In this document: positions 40,137 through 49,478 of the stretch, in pieces | How the letters are laid out: every line of letters starts with the position of its first letter | How positions within the stretch are numbered: the first letter of the stretch is position 1 | Assembly: GCF_004211145.1 (NCBI RefSeq) | Contig: NZ_SEBS01000024.1 | Coordinates: 42,332-106,331 of the forward strand | Reading direction: 5' to 3' | Source of the DNA: Flavobacterium sp. | GTDB taxonomy: Bacteria; Bacteroidota; Bacteroidia; Flavobacteriales; Flavobacteriaceae | Length of the DNA stretch: 64,000 nt | Notes under the pieces: generated by a model | What the model saw: the letters and a program-made list of their open reading frames with translations, nothing else | Database searches by the model: none | What the model was told of the DNA's origin: nothing | Translations under genes and position numbers: made by a program

Positions 40137-40262
40137 GGCGTGAAGGATAGAAGCGGCATCCTTTTTTGAGGAACGAGAAAAAGATATAGCGGATAGCCTG
40201 ACAGCGGCGTTGCCAGAATTTTAAACGGGAGACAAGCCACATCCAAAGCCGGTGGCACGCCC
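40137..40262 (+). ncRNA. Structured intergenic element, Flavo-1-RNA-like (copy 2)
   Basis: GGCGTGAAGGATAGAAGCGGCATCCTTTTTT..AAAAAG..TAGCGGATAGCCTGACAGCGGC..AAAGCCGGTGGCACGCCCAAAA; GCGTG/CACGC closing stem. Confidence 0.55.
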
Positions 40263-40273
40263 AAAAGATCAAA

Positions 40274-40759
40274 TCAACCTTTGTAGTCGTAGCGTTTTTT
40301 GTATTCGGCAAGCAGCGAATCGGTGAAGAAAAGCGAGTTGTAGGCGTCGCGGTTCGTCTTGTCGTTCTTGTCGTAATCGCTGAGTTTGTCGCGGTATTTC
40401 TGGAGTTGCTCGGGCGTGAGCAATTTCCTGAAATCGTCTTCCTGCCGGATCAACGTAAGGATGAACTTGCGCGTATCGTTCTCGTCCTGGCTCACGATCA
40501 TTTTGTTGTAGATGGGCAACAATTCCTGGTATTGCTTGATGAAAAGTTCCTTGAACTGCGGATTTTGCAGCTCGGTGTAGTTGACGATGAAGTACGTGAC
40601 CTTGCCCTTCGTCTGCCAGAACGACTCCTCGCCTTTTTCAGCCTTGTGCACGAACGTTTGGATCATCATGACCTTTTTCTCGATCGTTTCGGCCATGTAA
40701 TCCTTTTGGGAAATCGCGGTCAACGGCAGAAGCAACAACAGGAACAACAGGTTTTTCAT
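40274..40759 (-). CDS. Secreted hypothetical protein
   Basis: Signal peptide MKNLLFLLLLLPLTAISQ; 161 aa. Confidence 0.7.
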   Translation of the reverse strand: MKNLLFLLLLLPLTAISQKDYMAETIEKKVMMIQTFVHKAEKGEESFWQTKGKVTYFIVNYTELQNPQFKELFIKQYQELLPIYNKMIVSQDENDTRKFILTLIRQEDDFRKLLTPEQLQKYRDKLSDYDKNDKTNRDAYNSLFFTDSLLAEYKKRYDYKG

Positions 40760-40780
40760 CGCGTGATTTTTTACAAAAAT

Positions 40781-40808
40781 AAAAAAGCTCCGGTTTCCCA
40801 GAGCGTTT
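40781..40808 (-). terminator. Rho-independent terminator after the outer membrane protein gene
   Basis: Minus sense CGCTCtgggaaaccgGAGCtttttta. Confidence 0.65.
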
Positions 40809-40830
40809 TCTTATTTATTAACGAATATTT

Positions 40831-41469
40831 TTAGAATTGGTAGCCGATTTTGAGTCCGACGCGTGGCGTCCATTCATCGACGTTGCGGTTGTCAACAAAC
40901 CCTTTTCCTTTGATTTCTAGTTTCCACATTATTCCCGCAAAAGGATCGATGGCTAGATTTCCGAGTTTGATTTTATATCCGAGTTCAGGGCTGAATAGTG
41001 AAAAATAGGAATATGTTCCGTCAAAATTTTCACCACCAAAATCTTCGTCAAACTTAATATTTCCGTATGAAAGATAGTTGCCAAGATATGGTCCACTGTT
41101 TTTACCCATGAAATACGTGCGTTGGCCGATTTCTACGACAAAACCATTTCCGTCGAGATCGTCCCCCGGAACTTCATATTTCATCATACCGTATGTGATG
41201 TTCACGATTTTCGACGAATAATAACTAAACTTTTTGTCTTTCATCGTCTTTGTTTGGTTGTTTCCAAGGAATTCGATGCTGAGCCCGACTTGATTCAGTT
41301 CAGGAAACGATCCGATTGCCGAAACCGTCACTGCTTTATCGTATACGCTCGTCATGCTCGCAGTTTTTGTTTCTCCATTGTCGGTCGTGGTCGTAGTCGT
41401 AACCGTTGTGGTTTGTGCATAATTGGCCGTAAATGCAAAAAGTGCGATGGCCAGAAGTGATCTTTTCAT
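40831..41469 (-). CDS. Predicted outer membrane beta-barrel protein
   Basis: Signal peptide MKRSLLAIALFAFTANYAQ; C-terminal RVGLKIGYQF; start set at ATG 41469. Confidence 0.7.
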   Translation of the reverse strand: MKRSLLAIALFAFTANYAQTTTVTTTTTTDNGETKTASMTSVYDKAVTVSAIGSFPELNQVGLSIEFLGNNQTKTMKDKKFSYYSSKIVNITYGMMKYEVPGDDLDGNGFVVEIGQRTYFMGKNSGPYLGNYLSYGNIKFDEDFGGENFDGTYSYFSLFSPELGYKIKLGNLAIDPFAGIMWKLEIKGKGFVDNRNVDEWTPRVGLKIGYQF

Positions 41470-41592
41470 TATCAGGTGTTTTAGGTTAGTGGGTGTGAAA
41501 TTACTAAAGCCTGATTTTCGAAATGTTAAAAAATCTTTAAAAGAGGTGCTGATGTTGGAATGATGCAAGGTTTTGGGGGGAAAGTGCAAAGT

Positions 41593-41720
41593 GAGTGCTT
41601 GAGTGCCTGAGTGCCTGAGTGCCTGAGTGCCTGAGTGCTGAGTGCTGAGTGCTGAGTGCTGAGTGCTGAGTGCTGAGTGCTGAGTGCTGAGTGCCTGAGT
41701 GCCTGAGTGCCTGAGTGCAA
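41593..41720 (+). repeat. Compound array: 5 x 8 nt, 8 x 7 nt, 4 x 8 nt
   Basis: gagtgctt, gagtgcct x4; gagtgct x8 (41633-41688); gagtgcct x3, gagtgcaa. Confidence 0.95.
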
Positions 41721-41817
41721 ATTTCGAACATACGAAACAATATTCTTAGCGCTAAATAACAATTCTGTGTGACTTTTTTCACCTTTAGAAAACGGAGTTG
41801 ATTTTTACAGAATCGAA

Positions 41818-41852
41818 ACTCAGGCACTCAGGCACCTAGCACTCAGGCACTC
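41818..41852 (-). repeat. Inverted partner (actcaggcactcaggcacctagcactcaggcactc)
   Basis: Reverse complement of the gagtgcct words, next to the response regulator stop. Confidence 0.88.
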
Positions 41853-41855
41853 TCT

Positions 41856-42275
41856 TCACGGAATCTCAAAATACACAAAACTCCTATCATCAGGCTCAAA
41901 AGTCCTAAAGTCGATTCCCAGCGCGTAATCGATGGACGTTTTGAGTCGCGAGAAATCGGTGGCTTTTACGATATACAGTTTCGCGCCGACGTTTCGGCAA
42001 TTCGTGATGGTGACCTCGCTGATCGATGTCGAAAGGATCACGACGGGAACGTTTTTCCAGAGTTCCGACGATTTTATCATCGACAACACTTCCTCGCCTG
42101 TTCGGATCGGCATGTTCAAATCGAGGAAGACGAGCGTGTCTTCGCCGGGCGGTTGGTTGAGCAGTGAAAGAAATTCGTCGCTTCGGCCAAAGACCAACAT
42201 TTCTTTCCCGTACGAGGAAACGATTTCCTGAAACAACATTTGATCGTCACGATCGTCGTCGACGTAAATTACCAT
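41856..42275 (-). CDS. Single-domain response regulator (orphan)
   Basis: VIYVDDDRDDQMLFQ...LVFLDLNMPIRTGEE...LSTSISE...VKATDF. Confidence 0.85.
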   Translation of the reverse strand: MVIYVDDDRDDQMLFQEIVSSYGKEMLVFGRSDEFLSLLNQPPGEDTLVFLDLNMPIRTGEEVLSMIKSSELWKNVPVVILSTSISEVTITNCRNVGAKLYIVKATDFSRLKTSIDYALGIDFRTFEPDDRSFVYFEIP

Positions 42276-42358
42276 AACCCGAATTTTGAAATCCTAATTT
42301 ACGTTACTCAATTGAAACTGAGTTACACAATTTCGACTTTTTGAGGAAATTGAATTTT

Positions 42359-43150
42359 TTATTTGTTGTAGAAATCGTCGGTCAGGATTCCGAGCATCGC
42401 ATCGTAGCCTTCCAAAAATACTTCGGCCATCGTCAATCCCATGCCATGGAATAGATTTTCGCTGAACTCACTTTGCAATTTTTCATCCTTGAGCGGAATG
42501 CATACGAATCGTTTCTTGTCGTTTTTGTCTTTGGAAACTATGGCGAACAGCGCCTTGATTTCGTTCGACTCGTCAAGAATGAACTTATAAAATGTAGCGG
42601 TTGCGTCCATCCTGTTGTAGGCGAAGTATTTTTCAAGACGATAGCCGGGCTTTTTGAGATTTCCGTCGGCGTCGAATGGCTTTTCGATCCCGTCGGTCAA
42701 AAAATCGAGTTCCTCAGCAGTCGTCCCTGATGTCGAGTTACAGATGATATTCAAATATCGCAGCGTCGAGAACGTCGCTTTCCTGTTGAACTTTCCCGAC
42801 TCGTCTCTGATTTGAAACGATGTGGAACCTTTCGGGCCGATGTCGATCGCCGTGTAATGGATGCGGCCTTTCGAGACGAAGTGCGCAATGACCGAGACGC
42901 CTTTGGTCTTTCCTGTCTTTTTTTCGACGAGTCGTCGGTAGAAGAACCGTTTGTCGCCGTAGTCGAAGATATCGATCATCAGGAAATCGTAACCTTCTTT
43001 CCCGATGTCGGCGCCGCTTCCTAATTGTTCACGATAGCCGCTTATAAGATAAACGAGTTCATCGGGCGTTGTCGTAACCGTCGTCGTTCGTTGCTGGGCC
43101 GAAATTCCCGACGAAATCAAAAGTAGCAGCAGTCGTAAAACCGTCTTCAT
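42359..43150 (-). CDS. Secreted hypothetical protein
   Basis: Start set at MKTVLRLLLLLISSGISAQQ; the longer ORF reads through the upstream tRNA. Confidence 0.7.
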   Translation of the reverse strand: MKTVLRLLLLLISSGISAQQRTTTVTTTPDELVYLISGYREQLGSGADIGKEGYDFLMIDIFDYGDKRFFYRRLVEKKTGKTKGVSVIAHFVSKGRIHYTAIDIGPKGSTSFQIRDESGKFNRKATFSTLRYLNIICNSTSGTTAEELDFLTDGIEKPFDADGNLKKPGYRLEKYFAYNRMDATATFYKFILDESNEIKALFAIVSKDKNDKKRFVCIPLKDEKLQSEFSENLFHGMGLTMAEVFLEGYDAMLGILTDDFYNK

Positions 43151-43192
43151 ATCGCGCATTTGCCTCAGAATAAGAATCGAATATGCAGTAAA

Positions 43193-43223
43193 ACAAAAAA
43201 AGGCCCCGATCTCTCGAAGCCTT
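43193..43223 (-). terminator. Terminator downstream of tRNA-His
   Basis: Minus sense AAGGCttCGagagatCGggGCCTTtttttg. Confidence 0.65.
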
Positions 43224-43235
43224 TCCAAATCTAAG

Positions 43236-43310
43236 GGTGGATGACGGGGGTCGAACCCGCGACCTTCGGCACCACAAACCGACGCTCTAACCAACTGAGC
43301 TACAACCACC
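43236..43310 (-). tRNA. tRNA-His (GTG anticodon)
   Basis: GGTGGTTGTAGCTCAGTTGGTTAGAGCGTCGGTTTGTGGTGCCGAAGGTCGCGGGTTCGACCCCCGTCATCCACC; cloverleaf with G-1:C73; no encoded CCA. Confidence 0.95.
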
Positions 43311-43372
43311 ATGTTTTTGCGAGGGCAAAGATAAGCCAATAACTATCTTTTACAAACAAAAATGAAAAAAAA

Positions 43373-44089
43373 TTATATCAAATCTGCTAAACTATTGACT
43401 GCCACATAACGTTCGGCCGTAAAACCTTCGGCCAAATCCACACCGATCAAACGTCCCAAATCCTGGGCGCGGTAATCCAGGCTCTCCAAAAAGTTCTTGG
43501 TAGCGATCGGCGTCACGGGATCTTTGCTGTTCGCGTCGTAAAATTGCGATTTATACGCCATGATCGCCTCTACCCTTTTCGCATTGTAATTTGTAATGTC
43601 GACGACGAAATCAGGTGTGATGTTTTTCCATTGGATGTAATGATAGACGACTTTGGGGCGCCACGCCTGCTGAGTTTGTCCGTCGTATTCGGTTTCGATT
43701 TTGCGAAGCCCCGACAAAAAACAGGCGTCCGACACCAATTTACTTCCTTTTCCATGGTCGATGTGACGGTCGTCGATCGCGTTGCACAACACGATTTCAG
43801 GCTGGTATTTTCGGATCATGCGGATCACGGCGAGTTGGTGTTCCTCGTCGTTCACGAAAAAACCGTCGCGCATATTTAAGTTCTCGCGCACCGAAACGCC
43901 GAGTATTTTCGCCGCATCGGCCGCTTCCTGGTCGCGTATCGCCGCCGTTCCGCGCGTACCGAGTTCGCCTCTGGTCAAATCGATGATGCCTACGGTTTTC
44001 CCGAGTGCGATTTCTTTTGCGATCGTGCCGCCGCAGCCGAGTTCGACATCATCGGGATGGGAACCGAAGGCGAGTATGTTTAGTTTCAT
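43373..44089 (-). CDS. bshB1: Bacillithiol biosynthesis deacetylase BshB1
   Basis: MKLNILAFGSHPDDVELGCGGTIA...DLTRGELGTRG...DRHIDHGKGSKLV. Confidence 0.93.
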   Translation of the reverse strand: MKLNILAFGSHPDDVELGCGGTIAKEIALGKTVGIIDLTRGELGTRGTAAIRDQEAADAAKILGVSVRENLNMRDGFFVNDEEHQLAVIRMIRKYQPEIVLCNAIDDRHIDHGKGSKLVSDACFLSGLRKIETEYDGQTQQAWRPKVVYHYIQWKNITPDFVVDITNYNAKRVEAIMAYKSQFYDANSKDPVTPIATKNFLESLDYRAQDLGRLIGVDLAEGFTAERYVAVNSLADLI

Positions 44090-44093
44090 TGTT

Positions 44094-44520
44094 GATTTGT
44101 TGATTTGTTGATTTGTTGATTTGAATCATTGCCTTCCGTTGGGCTTATAGTTCAAAATTCGTGATTCGTTGATTCGTTGATTCGTTGATTCGTTGATTTG
44201 TTGATTTGTTGATTTGTTGATTTGAATCGTTGCCTTCCGTTGGGCTTATAGTTCAAAATTCGTTATTCGTTATTCGTTGATTCGTTGATTTGTTGATTTG
44301 TTGATTCGTTGATTTGAATCATTGTCTTCCGTTGGGCTTATAGTCCAAAATTCGTTATTCGGGATTCGTTGATTCGTTGATTCGTTATTCGTTGATTCGT
44401 AGATTTGTAGATTCGTTATCGATTATCCATTTTTCGTTATTCGTTATTCGTTATTCGTTATTCATTATTCATTATCAATTATCCATTATCAATTATCCAT
44501 TATCAATTACCCATTATCCA
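44094..44520 (+). repeat. Long compound short-word repeat region (ttgattcg/ttattcg/caattatccatt) with three copies of a ~41-bp block
   Basis: 'ttgaatcattgccttccgttgggcttatagttcaaaattcg' at 44121, 44222 and 44314, embedded in 7- and 8-nt word arrays. Confidence 0.93.
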
Positions 44521-44598
44521 TTTAAAATTTAATGTTTTCAAATTTCCAACCCATTATCAACGAATTTCGAATTTCGAAGTTTTTGAATTCCTGAACCA

Positions 44599-45636
44599 TT
44601 AAAGGCACTTCTTCACAGTCAACGCCTTATTCACCGTCTCAAAAAATTCCTTCTCCGCGACGCTGTCTTTCGTGATTCCGCAGCCCATGAATAATTGCGC
44701 TTGATCGTCGATGATTTTCATGCAACGCAGGTTCACGTACAGATCGGTTCCGGTTTCGAGATTCAACTCGCCTACGAATCCCGAATAGAATTCGCGGTCG
44801 TAACCCTCGTTGGCTAAAATGAATTCACGCGCCGCTTGCTTCGGTAGGCCGCAGACCGCCGGTGTCGGGTGCAACGTGAAAATCACGTCGGGTAAATGAT
44901 TGTTCGAAGCCAATTGTCCTTTAATGTCGGTTCGGATGTGCAGCAGATTGCCGGCTTGGTACGTATACGGTTCGCTCAATTCGATTTCCGAAACCAGGCC
45001 TTCGAGGCTGTTCCAGATGAAATCCGTCACGAAACGCTGTTCCTCCCGCTCTTTTCTTGGCCATTCGACATTCGCGTCTCCCTGGAATTTCTGGGTTCCC
45101 GCGAGCGCCATCGTTTCGAACGAATTTCCGTTTGCCTTGAGTAATTTCTCGGGCGTCGCGGCCATCCAGATATTCGTTTCGGGATGGAACCACAAATACA
45201 CGAACGCTTTGGGGTACGCCCAGGCGAGTTTTTTGAAGGCTTCAAAAATGTCGAAATCCTCGAGTGCGACCTTTTCAGTGCGCGACAGGACGACCTTGTC
45301 GAACGTTCCTTCCTTGATTTCGGCGACGGCTTTATTGACAAGCGCTTCAAAATCCTTTTTGGCGATTTCGTCTATTTCAAGTTCGGGCGCATTCAACGTC
45401 ACATCTTTCGGCAAAAACGCAACGCTTTCAATATCCGATTCCAATTCGGGCAAATACAGCATGTCGTCACCTGCGAAAGGCGCGAACACGAAACCCGAAA
45501 CGTCGCATTTGTTACAGCCGTGCGATACGCGATCGCGTTGAAACATTCCCGAAACCGTGGTTTCGTCGGGCTTTCGGAATAGTACGAACGGTTTCCCGTC
45601 GCTGAGACAACTTTGTGCTTTCTCGAAAAATTCCAT
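44599..45636 (-). CDS. menF: Isochorismate synthase / chorismate-binding protein
   Basis: KVVLSRTEKV, LAGTQKF, LHPTPAVCGLPKQAAREFI, YSGFVGELN. Confidence 0.85.
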   Translation of the reverse strand: MEFFEKAQSCLSDGKPFVLFRKPDETTVSGMFQRDRVSHGCNKCDVSGFVFAPFAGDDMLYLPELESDIESVAFLPKDVTLNAPELEIDEIAKKDFEALVNKAVAEIKEGTFDKVVLSRTEKVALEDFDIFEAFKKLAWAYPKAFVYLWFHPETNIWMAATPEKLLKANGNSFETMALAGTQKFQGDANVEWPRKEREEQRFVTDFIWNSLEGLVSEIELSEPYTYQAGNLLHIRTDIKGQLASNNHLPDVIFTLHPTPAVCGLPKQAAREFILANEGYDREFYSGFVGELNLETGTDLYVNLRCMKIIDDQAQLFMGCGITKDSVAEKEFFETVNKALTVKKCL

Positions 45637-46061
45637 CAGCGTTTCCTTGGTAAGACCATGTTCGTGAGCTTACACAATGAGATCAGGTTGTCGTTCTCGT
45701 CGGTAATCTTTATTTCCCACAAATGGATCGTTCCGCCTTTGTGGATGATGCGCGCCGTTCCGTAAACCGTGCCTTCGCGTTTCGCCTTGACGTGGTTTGC
45801 CGAAATTTCGATGCCACGCACTTCGCGTTCGGCCGTATCGATGAACATGAGCGATGCCGCACTCCCAACCGATTCGGCAAGTGCGACCGATGCGCCTCCA
45901 TGCAACAATCCCATCGGCTGGTGCACTTTTGGCGTAACGGGCATTTTGGCTTTCAGGAAATCGGGGCCGGCGTCGATGAATTCCATCTCGAGCGTGGCCA
46001 TCAAAGTGTTTTCTTTTGAAAATGCGTTGCACATCGCAAGCACTTTTTCTTTGTCGAACAT
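45636..46061 (-). CDS. PaaI-family hotdog-fold thioesterase
   Basis: MGLLHGGASVALAESVGSAASL; contiguous with menF. Confidence 0.87.
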   Translation of the reverse strand: MFDKEKVLAMCNAFSKENTLMATLEMEFIDAGPDFLKAKMPVTPKVHQPMGLLHGGASVALAESVGSAASLMFIDTAEREVRGIEISANHVKAKREGTVYGTARIIHKGGTIHLWEIKITDENDNLISLCKLTNMVLPRKR

Positions 46062-46156
46062 AGTGTTGTATTTCGCGTAAAATTACGAAAAGGAATCGGT
46101 ATGCCCGAATGGATTTTAGAGCGAAATCCGTTATATTTATCGGCAAAAAAGCACAC

Positions 46157-47683
46157 GTGAAAAAACTTTACGCCTTACTTTTCATGACTTCGGCCGTTCT
46201 CGCCCAGGCGCCCGCGATCGACTGGCAACGTACGATCGGCAGTAACGGCCAGGACGGCATCTCGACGATCGCACAAACTCCAGACGGCGGTTATCTCGTC
46301 GGCGCAAATTCCCAGGCGTCCGACATTTCAGGCGAGAAGACTGAAGCGGGCCGCGGCCAAACCGATTACTGGGTCCTGAAAACCGACAGCATCGGAAACA
46401 TCCAGTGGCAGCGAACCATCGGCGGAAACGACACCGACATTCCCACGAAATACATCGTTTTGCCCGACGGAAGCAGCGTCATTCTAGGCTATTCATACTC
46501 CAACGCAAATTTCGAAAAGACACAAAATTCAAAGGGTTTCAGCGATTTTTGGATCGTAAAATTGTCGGCAACGGGTCAGATAATCTGGCAACATACTTAC
46601 GGCGCGAACATGTTCGAAATGACGGGCGATATAATCGCGACGACCGACGGCGGCTTCCTCATCGGCGGCACATCGACTTCAGGCATCGACGGCGACAAGA
46701 CCGAAGCCTCGCGCGGCCAAACCGATTATTGGATATTGAAACTGGATTCGTCGGGCAACATCCAATGGCAAAAAACGTTGGGCGGAAGTTCCTATGACAC
46801 GCTTACATCGGTCGTACAAACCAATGACGGGAACTTCATTTGCGCCGGCTATTCGATGTCAGGAATTTCAGGCGACAGGACGCTCGCAAATCCGTGGCTC
46901 GACGATTCCTGGGTCGTAAAATTAAGCGCTACGGGAACGATTTTGTGGCAACGCGCCTACAATTTTTCAGAAGTATCGTCGGTGATCGAATTGTCTGACG
47001 GAAATATACTTTTGGGCGGAACCAGAGCGATTTCAGGGCCTGTCGGACGCAGCGCGCTTTCGTATCTGTTCAAGTCGGTAGTCGTAAAAACAAATGCGTC
47101 GGGACAAGTGATCTGGACCTACGAGGAACAACCGATAACGGGCGAATGTCGCGTTTCAGAACTTCTCGAATTTCCCGATGGCGGAATTTACTTCACATCC
47201 TACGCGACCGAACCGACATTCCGCGGCATGCTAACCAAGCTCAACGCGAGCGGAACCTTGGCCTGGAACCGCATTTTCGCGAACGACCAAAGTACGTTCG
47301 CTATGTCGCTGTGCAAGGCTTCGAACAATTCGATCATCGTCGGGCTGAGTTCGAACGCGGGAATCTTCGGAGACAAAACCGAGGAATCGCGCGGCATGAG
47401 CGACGTTTGGATCGTAAAGTTCAGCCCCGAACAATTGTCGGTCGCACAAATCGAAACAGAGGCGTTTTCAGTCTATCCGAACCCTGTAAAATCCCAACTC
47501 AACGTCAAAAGCGTCGCCAATGCCAAGGTCACGGTGCGCAACGCTTTGGGCCAGCGACTTATCTCAATAATTTCAGCAACTGAAACCGCCGCGATCGATT
47601 TCCCGTTTGGGCCGGGAACGTATTTGGTGACGATCGAGAACGAAAATTCGCAAGCGACCAAAACCGTCAAAGTCATAAAATAA
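46157..47683 (+). CDS. T9SS type A sorting domain protein
   Basis: GTG start, MKKLYALLFMTSAVLAQ signal; TDYWVLKTDSIGNIQWQRTIGG repeats; YPNPVKSQLNV...VTIENENSQATKTVKVIK. Confidence 0.87.
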   Translation: MKKLYALLFMTSAVLAQAPAIDWQRTIGSNGQDGISTIAQTPDGGYLVGANSQASDISGEKTEAGRGQTDYWVLKTDSIGNIQWQRTIGGNDTDIPTKYIVLPDGSSVILGYSYSNANFEKTQNSKGFSDFWIVKLSATGQIIWQHTYGANMFEMTGDIIATTDGGFLIGGTSTSGIDGDKTEASRGQTDYWILKLDSSGNIQWQKTLGGSSYDTLTSVVQTNDGNFICAGYSMSGISGDRTLANPWLDDSWVVKLSATGTILWQRAYNFSEVSSVIELSDGNILLGGTRAISGPVGRSALSYLFKSVVVKTNASGQVIWTYEEQPITGECRVSELLEFPDGGIYFTSYATEPTFRGMLTKLNASGTLAWNRIFANDQSTFAMSLCKASNNSIIVGLSSNAGIFGDKTEESRGMSDVWIVKFSPEQLSVAQIETEAFSVYPNPVKSQLNVKSVANAKVTVRNALGQRLISIISATETAAIDFPFGPGTYLVTIENENSQATKTVKVIK

Positions 47684-47730
47684 CATACTTTTACAAACCG
47701 AAACACGTTACATAGTACAAACCGAACCAC

Positions 47731-49224
47731 ATGCGTAATTTTATTCTGCTTTTTTCCATAGGATTTTTGATTTGCCTTTCGTCTTGCCGCAGCGATTTCG
47801 AGTTCCAACACAGCGTTGGCGGATTGCGTTTCTCTCGCGATACGGTGTATCTCGACACGGTTTTCGCGAACATCGGCTCGAGCACGTACACGCTCAAAGT
47901 ATACAACCGAAGCGACAAAGACATCAGCATCCCGACGATCCAACTCGGAAAAGGGCTCGATTCCAAATACCGCATCACGGTCGACGGCATGACGGGCGAA
48001 AACAACCGCGTTTTCCACAACGTCGAAATGCTCGCAAAAGACAGCATGTACATTTTCATCGAGACGACTACGGGCGTGGCCGACGCCGATCCAACAACGT
48101 TTTTATACACCGACCAAATCCTGTTCGGGGAAACCGGAAACTTCCAGGACGTCGATTTGGTGACGCTTGTCCAGGACGCATATTTTTTATATCCGAAACG
48201 CGATGAGGACGGGAATTTCCTCGAATACCTGCAGATCGGAGAAGATCTTGTCGAAGGTTTCGTACTCGACCACGCCGATCCCGTGAACGGCGACGAATTT
48301 GTTTTCGGGAACGATAAACCGTACGTGATCTACGGATTGGCCGCGGTTCCGGCGAACGAAACGCTCACGATCCAACCCGGGGCGCGCGTGCATTTCCATG
48401 ATCTCTCAGGAATTATTTTAGCCGACGGAGCGACCATAAACGCTTTGGGCGCGCCATCTACAGCCGATACGCAAGACAACCAGATCATTTTTGAAGGCGA
48501 CCGCCTCGAACCCGATTTCTCGGATATTCCGGGGCAATGGTTCGGTATCTGGCTCACGGGTAACAGTACCGGAAATTTTGCATACGCTACATTAAAGAAC
48601 GGCATCGCTCCTATTTACGCCCAGAATGCGACGGTCAACCTCGATAAAGTACAGATTTACGACAATTCCCAATACGGTATTTACGGACAGACATCGACGA
48701 TTACGGCAACGAACGTCGTGGTGAACTCGGCGGGAACGGCGACCGTTGCGTGCTTGTTCGGCGGAACGTATAATTTTACGCATTGCACAATCAACAACAA
48801 TTTCGTGAGCTCACAGCAAACGGCCGTTTGGCTGAATAATTATGCCGAAGTGGACCAGGCAGTCGTCACCGAGCCGCTTTTGGCAGCAAACTTCACGAAC
48901 TGCATCATCTTCGGGTCAAACCAACGCGAACTTTTGCTCGATAAGAACGACGACGATACGTTCAATTTCAACTTCACGAAATGCCAGATCAAGTACGGAC
49001 AGGTCGGAAACGAATTGTACAACTTCCTCGATGACGAAACGAACATCGTGAAAGGTGGAAATCCGCGATTCAGGAATATTAACGAGAATGAGTTGATGAT
49101 AGGCGAAAATTCGGATGCGCGCGGTTTTGGTATCGATACCGATGTCGACGTCGATATTCTCGAAAACCCGAGGATTGATCCGTTCGATCTGGGCGCGTAC
49201 AACTGGACGACTTTCGAGGATTGA
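47731..49224 (+). CDS. Lipoprotein with right-handed beta-helix-like region
   Basis: Lipobox LICLSSC; DTVFANIGSSTYTLKVYNRSDKDISI; repeated N/T-rich helix segments. Confidence 0.72.
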   Translation: MRNFILLFSIGFLICLSSCRSDFEFQHSVGGLRFSRDTVYLDTVFANIGSSTYTLKVYNRSDKDISIPTIQLGKGLDSKYRITVDGMTGENNRVFHNVEMLAKDSMYIFIETTTGVADADPTTFLYTDQILFGETGNFQDVDLVTLVQDAYFLYPKRDEDGNFLEYLQIGEDLVEGFVLDHADPVNGDEFVFGNDKPYVIYGLAAVPANETLTIQPGARVHFHDLSGIILADGATINALGAPSTADTQDNQIIFEGDRLEPDFSDIPGQWFGIWLTGNSTGNFAYATLKNGIAPIYAQNATVNLDKVQIYDNSQYGIYGQTSTITATNVVVNSAGTATVACLFGGTYNFTHCTINNNFVSSQQTAVWLNNYAEVDQAVVTEPLLAANFTNCIIFGSNQRELLLDKNDDDTFNFNFTKCQIKYGQVGNELYNFLDDETNIVKGGNPRFRNINENELMIGENSDARGFGIDTDVDVDILENPRIDPFDLGAYNWTTFED

Positions 49225-49229
49225 TCATC

Positions 49230-49358
49230 GCCCGCGTTAGGGATGCGAGTGGAAAGCCCGCAGTGCGACGCAGGAGCGCGAGGACTTGGAACGGGCAGCC
49301 CGGCGGCGGCTCATTGACTTTTGACTTTACCCAAAACCTTACAGCCGGCGCAACGCCC
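49230..49358 (+). ncRNA. Structured intergenic element, Flavo-1-RNA-like (copy 3), upstream of purL
   Basis: CCCGCGTTAGGGATGCGAGTGGAAA...GGAACGGGCAGCCCGGCGGCGGCT...ACAGCCGGCGCAACGCCCAAAA; GCGTT/AACGC closing stem. Confidence 0.5.
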
Positions 49359-49478
49359 AAAAAATTATTTTAAAAGTTGAATTTTAAATTTTGGATGTGG
49401 CGATACAATTCATAATTTATAATCCAAAATTAAAAATAACGCAGTAAATTTGCACGCGTAAACACAACTCATCTTACC

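Noticed and set aside
40126-40311. 61-aa minus-strand ORF
   Set aside because: Overlaps the structured RNA-like element and has no protein-like features.
41593-41720. Possible CRISPR array or minisatellite gene
   Set aside because: 7- and 8-nt units without spacers or a sustained supported reading frame.
43151-43339. N-terminal extension MAYLCPRKNMVVVAQLVRASVCGAEGRGFDPRHPP on the 42359 gene
   Set aside because: This is the translation of tRNA-His; the real start is the signal peptide at 43150.
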